A stretch of 64,000 bases of DNA from Actinosynnema pretiosum (lineage in GTDB: Bacteria; Actinomycetota; Actinomycetes; Mycobacteriales; Pseudonocardiaceae): contig NZ_JAMTCF010000008.1 of assembly GCF_024171695.1 (NCBI RefSeq), positions 118,338 through 182,337 on the forward strand. The letters are read 5' to 3'. The notes beneath the pieces are model-generated. The model searched no databases, was not told the origin of the DNA, and worked only from the letters and a program-made list of their open reading frames with translations. Positions within the stretch are counted from its first letter, which is position 1, and every line of letters begins with the position of its first letter. Both the position numbers and the translations under genes were made by a program. Below are positions 26,319 through 34,125 of the stretch, piece after piece.

Positions 26319-27346
26319 GCGCCACCGCAACGCCCGCCCCACCGCTGTGGCGGGCCCGCGCCCTCGCCTTCCTGCGCCGCACCTGGGTGCGCCGCGCCAC
26401 CACCGCGCTGGTCGTGCTGCTGTGCGCCGGGTTCCTCGGCCGCTCGCTCGCCGCCGACCGCGAGGCCGCGGGCGCCGCGCTCGGCAGGCTCGGCCCGTGG
26501 CTGCTGCCCGCGCTCCTGGCCGCACTGGTCGGGCTGTGGCTCACCGCGCTGTCCTGGCGCGAGCCGCTGCAGGCGCTGTCCCGGCCGCTGGGCAGGCTGT
26601 TCGCGGTCAAGCTGTTCGCGGCGGGCAGCCTGGGCAAGTACGTGCCGGGCGTGATGTGGTCGATCGTCCTGCAGACCAGGCTCGCCGCCTCCTCGGGCAT
26701 CACGGTCTTCCACTTCACCGCCACCTTCGGCCTGTACGCCGCCGTGTCGCTGGCCACCGGCGCGGCGCTCGGCCTGCCCACGCTGCTGCGCTACGCCCAC
26801 GGCGGCTGGACGGCGCTCGGCGCGGCGGCGCTGGCGGCGGTGGCGCTGCTGGTGCTGCCGTGGGTGCTGGCCGTGGCGGTGCGCCTGGTGCGCCGGGTGC
26901 CCGCGCTGGCCAAGCGGCTGGTCGAGGTGCCCCAGGACGTGCTGAGCCGCGCGGTGTGGCTGTGCTCGGTGTCCTGGGTGGTCACCGGCCTGCACCTGTG
27001 GCTGCTGGTGGTCGCGCTGGGCGCCGACCCGGTGGCGGCGCTGCTGCCGTGCGTCGGCGGGTTCGCGCTGGCCACCTCGGTGGCGAGCCTGGTCGTGGTG
27101 GTCCCGGACGGCATCGGCGTGCGGGAGGCGCTGCTGGCCGTCTCGCTCGCCACGCTGCTGCCACCGGCCGAGGCGGTCGCGGCGGCGGCGGCCAGCAGGC
27201 TCGTGCTCGCCGCCGCCGACGTGGTCGCCTTCGCCTGCGGTAGCGTCACCGCCCGCCGCCGCACCCCCGGCCCCGACGGGGCCCGTCTTCACGATCCACG
27301 AGAGGAAGTCCCATGCTCACCACCGCCTACGGCGACGAGGTCTTAA
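26315..27346 (+). CDS. Flippase-like lysylphosphatidylglycerol synthase TM-region (AglD) protein
   Basis: A 343-residue integral membrane protein starting with GTG 26315, which overlaps the GT2 stop as GTGA. It has about eight hydrophobic segments. GSLGKYVPGVMWS near 107 and VVPDGIGVREALLAVSLAT near 267 match the conserved patches of the LPG_synthase_TM family, which includes AglD and proteins proposed to move or modify lipid-linked sugars. No catalytic LysX domain is attached. Its end overlaps the next gene by 34 bp. In this cluster it is the best candidate to translocate the glycolipid; this is inference. Confidence 0.82.
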   Translation: MSATATPAPPLWRARALAFLRRTWVRRATTALVVLLCAGFLGRSLAADREAAGAALGRLGPWLLPALLAALVGLWLTALSWREPLQALSRPLGRLFAVKLFAAGSLGKYVPGVMWSIVLQTRLAASSGITVFHFTATFGLYAAVSLATGAALGLPTLLRYAHGGWTALGAAALAAVALLVLPWVLAVAVRLVRRVPALAKRLVEVPQDVLSRAVWLCSVSWVVTGLHLWLLVVALGADPVAALLPCVGGFALATSVASLVVVVPDGIGVREALLAVSLATLLPPAEAVAAAAASRLVLAAADVVAFACGSVTARRRTPGPDGARLHDPREEVPCSPPPTATRS

Positions 27347-28299
27347 CCCGACTGCGCGGCACCAGGGTGGCGCTCGGCACCATGTACTTCGGCACCACCG
27401 TGGACGAGGCCACCTCCAGGGCCATCCTGGACCGGTACGCCGAGCGCGGGGGCAAGGTCGTCGACACCGCCAACTGCTACGCGTTCTGGGCGCCGGGCGG
27501 CACCGGCGAGGAGTCCGAGCTGCTGATCGGCCGCTGGCTCGCCGACACCGGCGCGCGCGACGAGGTGCTGCTCACCAGCAAGGTCGGCTGCCTGCCCGAC
27601 CCGCTCGACGGCCCGTTCCCGGAGTCCGCCGAGGGCCTTGACCCCAGCGTGGTCCACAAGCAGTTCGCGCTCAGCGCCGAGCGGCTGGGCACCGACCGCA
27701 TCGACGTCTACCTGACCCACGGCGACGACCCGAAGACCCCGCTGGAGCAGTCGGCGGGCGCGCTGTCCGAGCTGGTCCGCGACGGCCGCGTCGGCGTGAT
27801 CGGCGCGAGCAACTCGGACCCGGAGACGTTGCGCGGCAACGCCGAGCTGGCCGCGTCCTCGGCCGACATCGCCCCGGCGCGGGTGATCCAGGTGCGGCAC
27901 TCCTACCTGTGGCCGGACCCGTCGTTCGACATCCGCCCGCAGCGCCCGCTCAGCGCGGAGATGGTCGCGCACGCCCGCGAGCACGGCATCGTGCTCCAGG
28001 GCTACTCGCCGCTGCTGCAGGGCGCGCTGACCAAGCCGGACAAGGAGCTGTCGCCGGAGTACCGCGACGAGACCAACGAGCGGCGGCTGGCGCACCTGCG
28101 CGAGCAGGCCGCGCGGCTGGGCGTCACCGCGAACCAGCTGTCCCTGGCCTGGATGGCGGGCGCCGGGCTGCCGGTGATGCCGGTGCTGGGCGTGAGCAGC
28201 GTGGCGCAGCTGGACGAGGCGCTCGACGGGATCGAGCTGGAGCTGCCCGCCGAGGTGCGCGCGGCGCTGGACGAGCAGGCCCCGCTGGGCGCGCTCTGA
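27313..28299 (+). CDS. Aldo/keto reductase
   Basis: A 328-residue cytosolic NADPH-dependent reductase starting at ATG 27313 behind AGAGGAAG. The tetrad is visible: Asp in VVDTANCY with the Tyr of NCY, Lys in LLTSKVG and His in YLTHGDD. The C-terminal cofactor part includes VIGASNSDPET, LQGYSPLLQG and VMPVLGVSSVAQLDEAL. Family members reduce sugar aldehydes and ketones; several act on deoxysugar intermediates. It is the last gene of the cluster before a strong hairpin and may supply or consume the carbonyl used by the aminotransferase. Confidence 0.9.
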   Translation: MLTTAYGDEVLTRLRGTRVALGTMYFGTTVDEATSRAILDRYAERGGKVVDTANCYAFWAPGGTGEESELLIGRWLADTGARDEVLLTSKVGCLPDPLDGPFPESAEGLDPSVVHKQFALSAERLGTDRIDVYLTHGDDPKTPLEQSAGALSELVRDGRVGVIGASNSDPETLRGNAELAASSADIAPARVIQVRHSYLWPDPSFDIRPQRPLSAEMVAHAREHGIVLQGYSPLLQGALTKPDKELSPEYRDETNERRLAHLREQAARLGVTANQLSLAWMAGAGLPVMPVLGVSSVAQLDEALDGIELELPAEVRAALDEQAPLGAL

Positions 28300-28310
28300 C
28301 CCGAGGGCGC

Positions 28311-28344
28311 GCACGGCGCTCGGCCCGCGGGCCGAGCGCCGTGC
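28311..28344 (+). terminator. Strong hairpin closing the sugar cluster
   Basis: A perfect 15-bp GC-rich stem (GCACGGCGCTCGGCC with its complement) and a 4-nt loop begin 11 bp after the aldo/keto reductase stop. There is no T-run, as is common for actinomycete terminators. Confidence 0.75.
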
Positions 28345-28516
28345 CCTGCGGGGGAACCGCCGGTGGCGCTCGGTCGACCGTCCACTGAGGATGGTGTTCG
28401 AGCCCGCGTTTCCGGCCCGCCGGGGCGCCCGCGCGTTTGACGGCGGTCCCGGTCCGGGTAACTCCTCGGTGATGGCCGGTTGTCACCAGCGCGAACCGAA
28501 AGGTGGAGGACTGCCC

Positions 28517-28741
28517 GTGAAGAAGCGTGCTCTTGCTACCGCGTCCGCTGTCTGCCTCGCCGCCGCACTGATCGCTCCGGGGACCGCGCTCGCGAGCGTG
28601 GTCACCGTCGGCGGCCCGTACGCCACCCCCGACGAGTGCCACCAGGCGCTGCTCAACCTCCCGCCCGACCCCAACCGGGACGGCGCGGAGTGCGAGTCCA
28701 GGGCGGACGGGCACTACCTCGTGGTGTCCATCAGGGACTGA
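28517..28741 (+). CDS. Small secreted protein with two cysteines
   Basis: A 74-residue precursor starting with GTG 28517 behind GGTGGAGG. Residues 1-27 are a signal peptide (MKKRALATASAVCLAAALIA) with probable cleavage after ALA. The mature part has about 47 residues: VTVGGPYATPDECHQALLNL and AECESRADGHYLVVSIRD. The two mature Cys could form a disulfide. No family is recognised, though similar short secreted proteins are common in Actinobacteria. Role unknown. Confidence 0.68.
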   Translation: MKKRALATASAVCLAAALIAPGTALASVVTVGGPYATPDECHQALLNLPPDPNRDGAECESRADGHYLVVSIRD

Positions 28742-28806
28742 CCAGGGGAGTGGTCTCGGGGAAGTCGTCGCAGGGGGCCGTGCCGGGCGCGGCCCCCTGA
28801 CGCGTC

Positions 28807-29922
28807 TTACGTCCGCGCGCGACTCGCGGTCAGCAGGCGCATCGCGGGCTGCTCCACGAAGCGGTGCAGCAGCCAGGCCGCCGCCAGCGACGCCAGCAGC
28901 AGCAGGCCGGTCATCAGAAGCGCGCCCGCCGCCGTCAGCTCGCCCAGCGGCAGCAGGGACTCCGCGACCCGCAGCACCAGTTGGTGCAGCAGGTAGAACG
29001 CGAACGAGATCTCGCCCAGCAGCACCAGCGGCCCCGCGCGCAGCGGGGATCGGCTCGCCCGCAGGTCGGCCACGGCCGCCGCCGGGATCAGCAGCGCCAG
29101 CGGGACGACGGTGCCCGCGACGTAGCCGAAGCTGTCCGGCAGCTCGCTCGACAGCGCGTAGGCGGCCACCGACAGGGCGCCCGCCAGCCACAGCGGCAGC
29201 GGCGGCCACAGGCCCGCCTTCACCACCCGCGCCAGCACCATGCCCAGCGCGAACTCCAGGCCCCTGGTCACCGGGAAGACGTAGACGAACCAGTACTCCA
29301 GCTCGCCCGGCATCGGCGCGGCCAGCACCGGCACCAGCAGCACCGCGACCACCAGCGCGCCCGCCAGCGGCCACAACCGGCTCGGGCGCACCCCGGTGAC
29401 CCAGCGCAGCAGCAGCGGGAACGCCGCGTAGAACGCCACCTCGCAGGACAGCGACCAGGCCGGGGTGTTCACGCCGAAGTACACGCCCTGCACCGGCACC
29501 CAGGCCTGGAGCAGCGGCAACCCCACCAGCGACGGCAGCGCGGGCGCGCCACCACCGGTCACCACCAGGGCGGCGAGCGCGAGCAGCCACACGACCACGT
29601 GGTTGGGCAGCACCTTCGCCGCCCTGCGCCGCCACGACGTGCGGGCCGCCGTGCCGGGGCGGGCGGACCAGGTGAGCACGAAACCGGACAGCAGGAAGAA
29701 GAAGCCGACGCCGGTGGCGCCCTGCCCGAACACGGCGTGCACGGGGGCGTCCAGTGGCGTGCCGTCGAACAGGCCCATGGCGTCGACGTGGAACCCGAAG
29801 ACGACGAAGGCGGTGACGAAGCGGAGGCCGGTGAGGGAGGGGAGCTTGCCGTGCGAGGCAGGCGAGGTGAGGGGAGGAGGGAGTTTTTCTGCGACACTGC
29901 GGGGCTTGTGTAACAGTGACAA
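28807..29922 (-). CDS. Acyltransferase 3 family membrane protein (OafA/YrhL-like)
   Basis: A 371-residue polytopic membrane enzyme with about ten hydrophobic segments. I choose TTG 29922 (MSLLHKPRSVAEKLPPPLTS) because GGAAGGG lies 8 nt upstream; an upstream TTG at 29967 lacks this. LPSLTGLRFVTAFVVFGFHV contains the conserved Arg and His of the family. GVGFFFLLSGFVLTWS, NTPAWSLSCEVAFYAAFPL and ISFAFYLLHQLVL are further landmarks. These enzymes O-acylate sugars on cell-surface polymers or secondary metabolites. The gene stands alone, convergent with the small secreted protein gene. Confidence 0.86.
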   Translation of the reverse strand: MSLLHKPRSVAEKLPPPLTSPASHGKLPSLTGLRFVTAFVVFGFHVDAMGLFDGTPLDAPVHAVFGQGATGVGFFFLLSGFVLTWSARPGTAARTSWRRRAAKVLPNHVVVWLLALAALVVTGGGAPALPSLVGLPLLQAWVPVQGVYFGVNTPAWSLSCEVAFYAAFPLLLRWVTGVRPSRLWPLAGALVVAVLLVPVLAAPMPGELEYWFVYVFPVTRGLEFALGMVLARVVKAGLWPPLPLWLAGALSVAAYALSSELPDSFGYVAGTVVPLALLIPAAAVADLRASRSPLRAGPLVLLGEISFAFYLLHQLVLRVAESLLPLGELTAAGALLMTGLLLLASLAAAWLLHRFVEQPAMRLLTASRART

Positions 29923-30177
29923 GGAAATACCCTTCCGAGGAAGCGGATGCCGTGCGGCACTCGGCAATCGCCCTGGTGGGAGGGGGTGTTAGCGGTAGGG
30001 CTGAACGGGTGTCTAAGAACGGTTTCGGTGCCCGTTCGGGGGTCGGCCGGGTGGCCCTTTCTAGGGGGTCGGTGTGAATGGGCGTGGCGTTCGGGTTTCG
30101 TAATCGCCTGGGGTCGCGGACGGTGATCTTCCGCTTTCGGGGCAACCCGGCGGGGCGCGGCGTCGTGAACACGGGTG

Positions 30178-31881
30178 ATGGACACCGATGACGCACCCGT
30201 GAGCCCCGTGGAACCGAGCAGCGCGCCCGCGCCCGCGCGCGACCGCCCGCCCCGCCCGCCCGGTCGGTGGAAGCGGCGGGTCGGGTGGGGCGCCGGAGCG
30301 CTCGTCGCCGTGGTGGCGCTCGCGCTCGGCGGGCTGGCCGTGGCCGTGCGGGTGGTGGAGATCCCCGCGCCCAACGACTTCGCCCTCCGCGAGGCCTCGG
30401 TGTTCCTGCGCGCCGACGGCTCGCGCATCACCCAGGTCGGGGTGAACCGGCAGCCCGTGGAGTTCGCGGAGATCCCCGAAATGGTGCGGCTGGCCGTGCT
30501 CGCCGCCGAGGACCGGTCCTTCTACGACGACCCCGGCGTGTCGGTCAGCGGGGTGCTGCGGGCGGTGAAGAACAACCTCGGCGGCGGTGAGCTGCAGGGC
30601 GGGTCGTCGATCACGCAGCAGTACGTGAAGAACCACTACCTCACCCAGGAGCGCACCCTCGGCCGCAAGGGCAGGGAGCTGCTGATCTCGTTGAAGATCG
30701 GGCAGGACGTGCCCAAGGACGACGTGCTGCGCGACTACCTGAACACCGCGTTCTTCGCCAGGGGCGCGTACGGCGTCGAGGCGGCGGCTCGCGCGTACTT
30801 CGGCACGCCGGTGAGCGCGCTGGGCGACGACGCGGCGAAGGCCGCCTACCTGGCCGCGCTGCTCCAGTCCCCGTACCGCTACGCCTCCGCGCCCGACGAC
30901 CCGGAGGCGGCGGAGGACCTGCGCGCGCGGTGGGACTACGTGCTCGACGGGATGGTCGCCGAGGGCTGGCTGGAGCAGCCCAGGCGCGCGGCGCTGGTGT
31001 TCCCGGACGTGGTGCGGCACCGGGTGGACGAGCTGGCGGGCGAGACCGGGTACCTGGTCGACGCCGCGACCCAGTACCTCGACGGGCAGCACCGGCAAGA
31101 CCTGGGCGCGCCCGACGCGGCGATGCTCGCGCGCGGCGGGTACGAGGTGGTCACCACCTACCGGCCGGAGGCGATGGCCAGGCTCCGCGAGGGCGTCGCG
31201 CGGGCGCTGGAGGGCCTCGACCCGGTGGGCAGCGCGGCCGACCGGGACGTCCGGGTCGGCGCGGCGACGGTGGCCGAGAGCGGTGCGGTGCTGGGCTTCT
31301 ACGGCGGGGCGGACTACCTGGAGCGCGGGTACAACGACGCGCTCCAGGCCAGCGGCCCGGTCGGCGACCTCGCCGGGGTGCTGCGCAGGGTCGCGCTCGG
31401 CGACGGGGCCACCAAGGACGGGTACGCGGAGCGGCTGGAGCGGATGCTGGTCACCGAGGTCGGCGGCGAGCGCGGGACCCTCGCGACCACCCCGATGCGC
31501 CTGGCCGCCGCGTTCGTCGCCCTGCACGGCGAGTACCGGCAGCCCCACCACGTGTCCGAGGTGCGCAAGGACGGGAAGGTGGTGTGGCGGGCCCCGAACG
31601 CGGCGCCGGAGCGGAAGTCGCCCCACCCGGCCGTCGAACCGGGCGAGGTGGCGCCCGCCGTCCCGGCGGGGAGCCTGGACGAGAGCGGCCAGTGGGCCTG
31701 GTCGCTGGCGGGCGGTGACGGCGAGGCGAGCGCGGCGGTCCTGTTCGCGACCGAACCCGACGGCGCCCGCAACCGCGCCCTGCGCGGCATGACCCCGCTG
31801 GGGGAGCACCGCGCCGACGACCCGGCGGCGGCGGTGCGGGTGGGCGCGGTGCTGGGGCCGGTCAGGGCCCTGGGGTGGTGA
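30178..31881 (+). CDS. GT51 peptidoglycan glycosyltransferase with degenerate transpeptidase region
   Basis: A 567-residue single-pass membrane protein (helix about 37-58) starting at ATG 30178. Residues about 75-260 are a complete GT51 domain: LAAEDRSFYDDPGVSVSGVL with the catalytic Glu111, GGSSITQQYVKNHYL, and the DYLNTAFFARGAYGVEAAAR segment. It should polymerise lipid II outside the membrane. The C-terminal 250 residues still follow a class A PBP layout (GAVLGFYGGADYLERGYNDA), but the serine SxxK site is replaced by SGPVGDL and no KTG motif is seen. It is therefore a probable monofunctional polymerase that kept a non-catalytic domain. Confidence 0.85.
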   Translation: MDTDDAPVSPVEPSSAPAPARDRPPRPPGRWKRRVGWGAGALVAVVALALGGLAVAVRVVEIPAPNDFALREASVFLRADGSRITQVGVNRQPVEFAEIPEMVRLAVLAAEDRSFYDDPGVSVSGVLRAVKNNLGGGELQGGSSITQQYVKNHYLTQERTLGRKGRELLISLKIGQDVPKDDVLRDYLNTAFFARGAYGVEAAARAYFGTPVSALGDDAAKAAYLAALLQSPYRYASAPDDPEAAEDLRARWDYVLDGMVAEGWLEQPRRAALVFPDVVRHRVDELAGETGYLVDAATQYLDGQHRQDLGAPDAAMLARGGYEVVTTYRPEAMARLREGVARALEGLDPVGSAADRDVRVGAATVAESGAVLGFYGGADYLERGYNDALQASGPVGDLAGVLRRVALGDGATKDGYAERLERMLVTEVGGERGTLATTPMRLAAAFVALHGEYRQPHHVSEVRKDGKVVWRAPNAAPERKSPHPAVEPGEVAPAVPAGSLDESGQWAWSLAGGDGEASAAVLFATEPDGARNRALRGMTPLGEHRADDPAAAVRVGAVLGPVRALGW

Positions 31882-31961
31882 CGCGCGGGACGCCCGTGAG
31901 CGGTCCCCGCACGGGGCCCGGTCCCGCCGTTCCGCGTCCCCGGCCGGAGCGCCCGGCGGGA

Positions 31962-32216
31962 TCAGTCGTCCGCCTCGTCGCCCAGCTCGTCGTCCGCCTC
32001 GCGGGTGATCTCGAACAGATCCTCGAACCCCAGCTCGGGGAACGCCACCAGCGCCCCCGCGATGAACTCCGCGTCCGGCGGTCGCACGCCCGCGCGCACC
32101 ACGGCCAGCGCCGACGGCGACAGGGACATCGCCGCCGCCGCGGAGACGCCGTCGAGCCCCGCCTCGGCGATCGCCGAGTCCAGGGCTCCGGTGCGCAGGA
32201 TGACGGTGTGGGGCAT
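31962..32216 (-). CDS. Small XRE-like helix-turn-helix protein
   Basis: An 84-residue cytosolic protein starting at ATG 32216. The stretch SAAAAMSLSPSALAVVRAGV has the spacing of an XRE helix-turn-helix, and FIAGALVAFPELGFEDLFEI is the tail typical of short actinobacterial XRE-like proteins that regulate or accompany prophage-type genes. It ends in an acidic run. No phage gene is adjacent. It may repress the ABC exporter genes downstream on the same strand, 95 bp away on the other side, but there is no direct evidence. Confidence 0.55.
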   Translation of the reverse strand: MPHTVILRTGALDSAIAEAGLDGVSAAAAMSLSPSALAVVRAGVRPPDAEFIAGALVAFPELGFEDLFEITREADDELGDEADD

Positions 32217-32310
32217 CGGGTCCTCGTTCGGCCGTCCGGAGGGTCGCCGCAGCGTACGCGCGGCGCGGCGACCCCACCCGGAACCGGTGGCCGACCTCAC
32301 AGGGCCCCGC

Positions 32311-33030
32311 TCAGCGGCGCGGCTCCCAGCGGAACATGCGGGTCGCCAGCAGCACCGCCACCACGACCCACGCCAGGGTCGGCCCGAGCAGCAGCAGCGA
32401 GTCGCCCAGCTCCGCGCCGCCGTCCCACGCGTCGCCGACCAGCTCCGCCGCCGCCCCGCCGGGCAGCAGCCGCTTGACCAGCGCGAGCTCCTCGGTCCCG
32501 CTGATCCCCACCCAGCTCGCCACCCCGATCACCCCGATGGTGATCGGCAGCGTCGTCACCTGCGCGTGCTCCGGCGAGTTCGTCACCCCGGCCGTCGCCA
32601 GCCCCAGCCCCAGCAGCATCACCAGCGTCGCCAGCACCGCCACCACCAGCAGCGCCGGGTTCTCCGGCGTGCTGGTCACCGCCGCCAGCACCACCAGGAT
32701 CGCCCCGACCTGCACCACCGAGATCAGCGTCAGCGGCAGCACCAGACCGGCCAGGATGCCCACGTCGCTCAGCGGCGTCGAGCGCAGCCGCTTCAGGAAG
32801 AGGTTCTGCCTGCGCGAGGCCAGCGTCGTCACCACCGTCGTGTACAGGCCGATCGACGCCACGGTGAACAGCACGATCGTCGCGATGTACCCGAGCCCGC
32901 CGAGCCCGGCGAACACCTCGTGCTGGTTGATGAAGAACGCGCTGACCGCCGCGGGCATGATCAGGCTGGTGACCAGCACCAGCCGGTTGCGGAACAACTG
33001 GCGCAGCTCGCTGAGCGCGATCGAGAACAT
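32311..33030 (-). CDS. ABC-2 type exporter permease
   Basis: A 239-residue membrane protein with six hydrophobic segments, starting at ATG 33030 behind GGGAAGGGAAT. MFSIALSELRQLFRNRLVLV, ASRRQNLFLKRLRSTPLSDV and the conserved ABC-2 core GGAAAELVGDAW support the family. It pairs with the ATPase gene 48 bp upstream to form an exporter for a drug, lipid or peptide. The locus is divergent from a NarL-type two-component system, an arrangement common in envelope-stress and antimicrobial-response exporters. Confidence 0.88.
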   Translation of the reverse strand: MFSIALSELRQLFRNRLVLVTSLIMPAAVSAFFINQHEVFAGLGGLGYIATIVLFTVASIGLYTTVVTTLASRRQNLFLKRLRSTPLSDVGILAGLVLPLTLISVVQVGAILVVLAAVTSTPENPALLVVAVLATLVMLLGLGLATAGVTNSPEHAQVTTLPITIGVIGVASWVGISGTEELALVKRLLPGGAAAELVGDAWDGGAELGDSLLLLGPTLAWVVVAVLLATRMFRWEPRR

Positions 33031-33078
33031 GGGATTCCCTTCCCCGGTGGTGGAAAAAAGCGGCGGTGGTGAGAGCGG

Positions 33079-33963
33079 TCAGTTGTCGTCGAGCGAGCGG
33101 AACACGTCGTCCAAGCGGGTCGGCCCGGCCTCCAGGTCCGGCAGCGCCACCCCGTTCGCGCGCGCCCACCCCAGCAGCGCGTACAGGTCGTTCTCCAGCT
33201 CGAACGTCTCCACCCGCAGCGCCCCGCCGTCCAGCCGCTTGGCGGGCAGCGGCAGCTCCGGCGCGTTCGGCGGCAGCGTGAACCGGATCGCCGACGGCAG
33301 CGCCCGCGTCAGCTCGGCCACCGTCCCCTCCCGCTGGAGCGACCCCCGGTGCATCAGCCCGATCCGGTCGGCGCGCTGCTGCGCCTCCTCCAGGTAGTGC
33401 GTGGTCAGCACGATCGTGGAACCGTTCTCCCGCAACCGGTCCACCGCCACCCACAGGTCGTCGCGGGACTGGATGTCCAGCCCGGTCGTCGGCTCGTCCA
33501 GGAAGATCAGGTCGGGCGTGCCGTACACGGCGGTCGCGAAGTCCAGCCGCCGCTTCTCGCCGCCGGACAGCTGCGAGACCTTCGTGCCCGCCTTGCGGGT
33601 CAGGTCCACCACGTCGAGCACCCGGTCCACGTCGTCCTCGCGCCCGCTCAACCCGCCGATCAGCGCGACCGACTCGCGCGCCGTCAGCTCCGGCGCGAAC
33701 CCGCTCTCCTGGAGCATGATCCCCATCCGGGGCCGCACCGCCCGCCGGTCGCGCGGGTCCTTTCCGAACACCCGCACGGTGCCGGAGGTGGCGCCCCGGT
33801 GCCCCTCGACGATCTCCAGCGTCGAGGTCTTGCCCGCGCCGTTGGTGCCCAGCAGCGCGTACAGCTCACCGCGCCGGACCTGGAACGACAGGTCCTTCAC
33901 GGCCTGGAAGTCGCCGTAGGCCAGGTTCAGCTTCTCGACGTCGATGACAGCGGTGGAGGTCAT
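33079..33963 (-). CDS. ABC transporter ATP-binding protein (DrrA-like)
   Basis: A 294-residue ATPase starting at ATG 33963 (MTSTAVIDVEKLNLAYGDFQ). Walker A LGTNGAGKTSTLEIVEG lies near 40, Q-loop GIMLQESGFAPELTA, signature VSQLSGGEKRRLDFATAV, Walker B LIFLDEPTTGLD and a switch His in LTTHYLEEAQ. The C-terminal 90 residues are the regulatory extension typical of DrrA/NatA-type exporters. It drives the ABC-2 permease encoded next. The start is supported by its nearness to the GTCAC/GTGAC operators in the intergenic region, which would regulate both transcripts. Confidence 0.92.
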   Translation of the reverse strand: MTSTAVIDVEKLNLAYGDFQAVKDLSFQVRRGELYALLGTNGAGKTSTLEIVEGHRGATSGTVRVFGKDPRDRRAVRPRMGIMLQESGFAPELTARESVALIGGLSGREDDVDRVLDVVDLTRKAGTKVSQLSGGEKRRLDFATAVYGTPDLIFLDEPTTGLDIQSRDDLWVAVDRLRENGSTIVLTTHYLEEAQQRADRIGLMHRGSLQREGTVAELTRALPSAIRFTLPPNAPELPLPAKRLDGGALRVETFELENDLYALLGWARANGVALPDLEAGPTRLDDVFRSLDDN

Positions 33964-33984
33964 GGCCCCAATTCCAGCCGCTGC

Positions 33985-34068
33985 GGTGATCACCCGGCAG
34001 TGCGCCCGCGTCACCGATCACCCGTGACATCTCTCAGGGTCCACCCGTGACACCACGTCACTGGTGAC
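33985..34068. promoter_or_regulatory. Cluster of GTCAC/GTGAC inverted repeats
   Basis: Between the divergent exporter and two-component genes lie GGTGATCACC (33985-33994, perfect palindrome), GTCAC..9..GTGAC (34010-34028), ACCCGTGAC (34043-34051) and GTCACTGGTGAC (34057-34068). The repeated half-site suggests binding by a dimeric regulator, most simply the NarL-type response regulator encoded downstream. Confidence 0.5.
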
Positions 34069-34125
34069 CCGGTCCGTCCACGGCGCACACTGGTGGGCGG
34101 CCCGCCCCCGACCACGGAGAACCCC

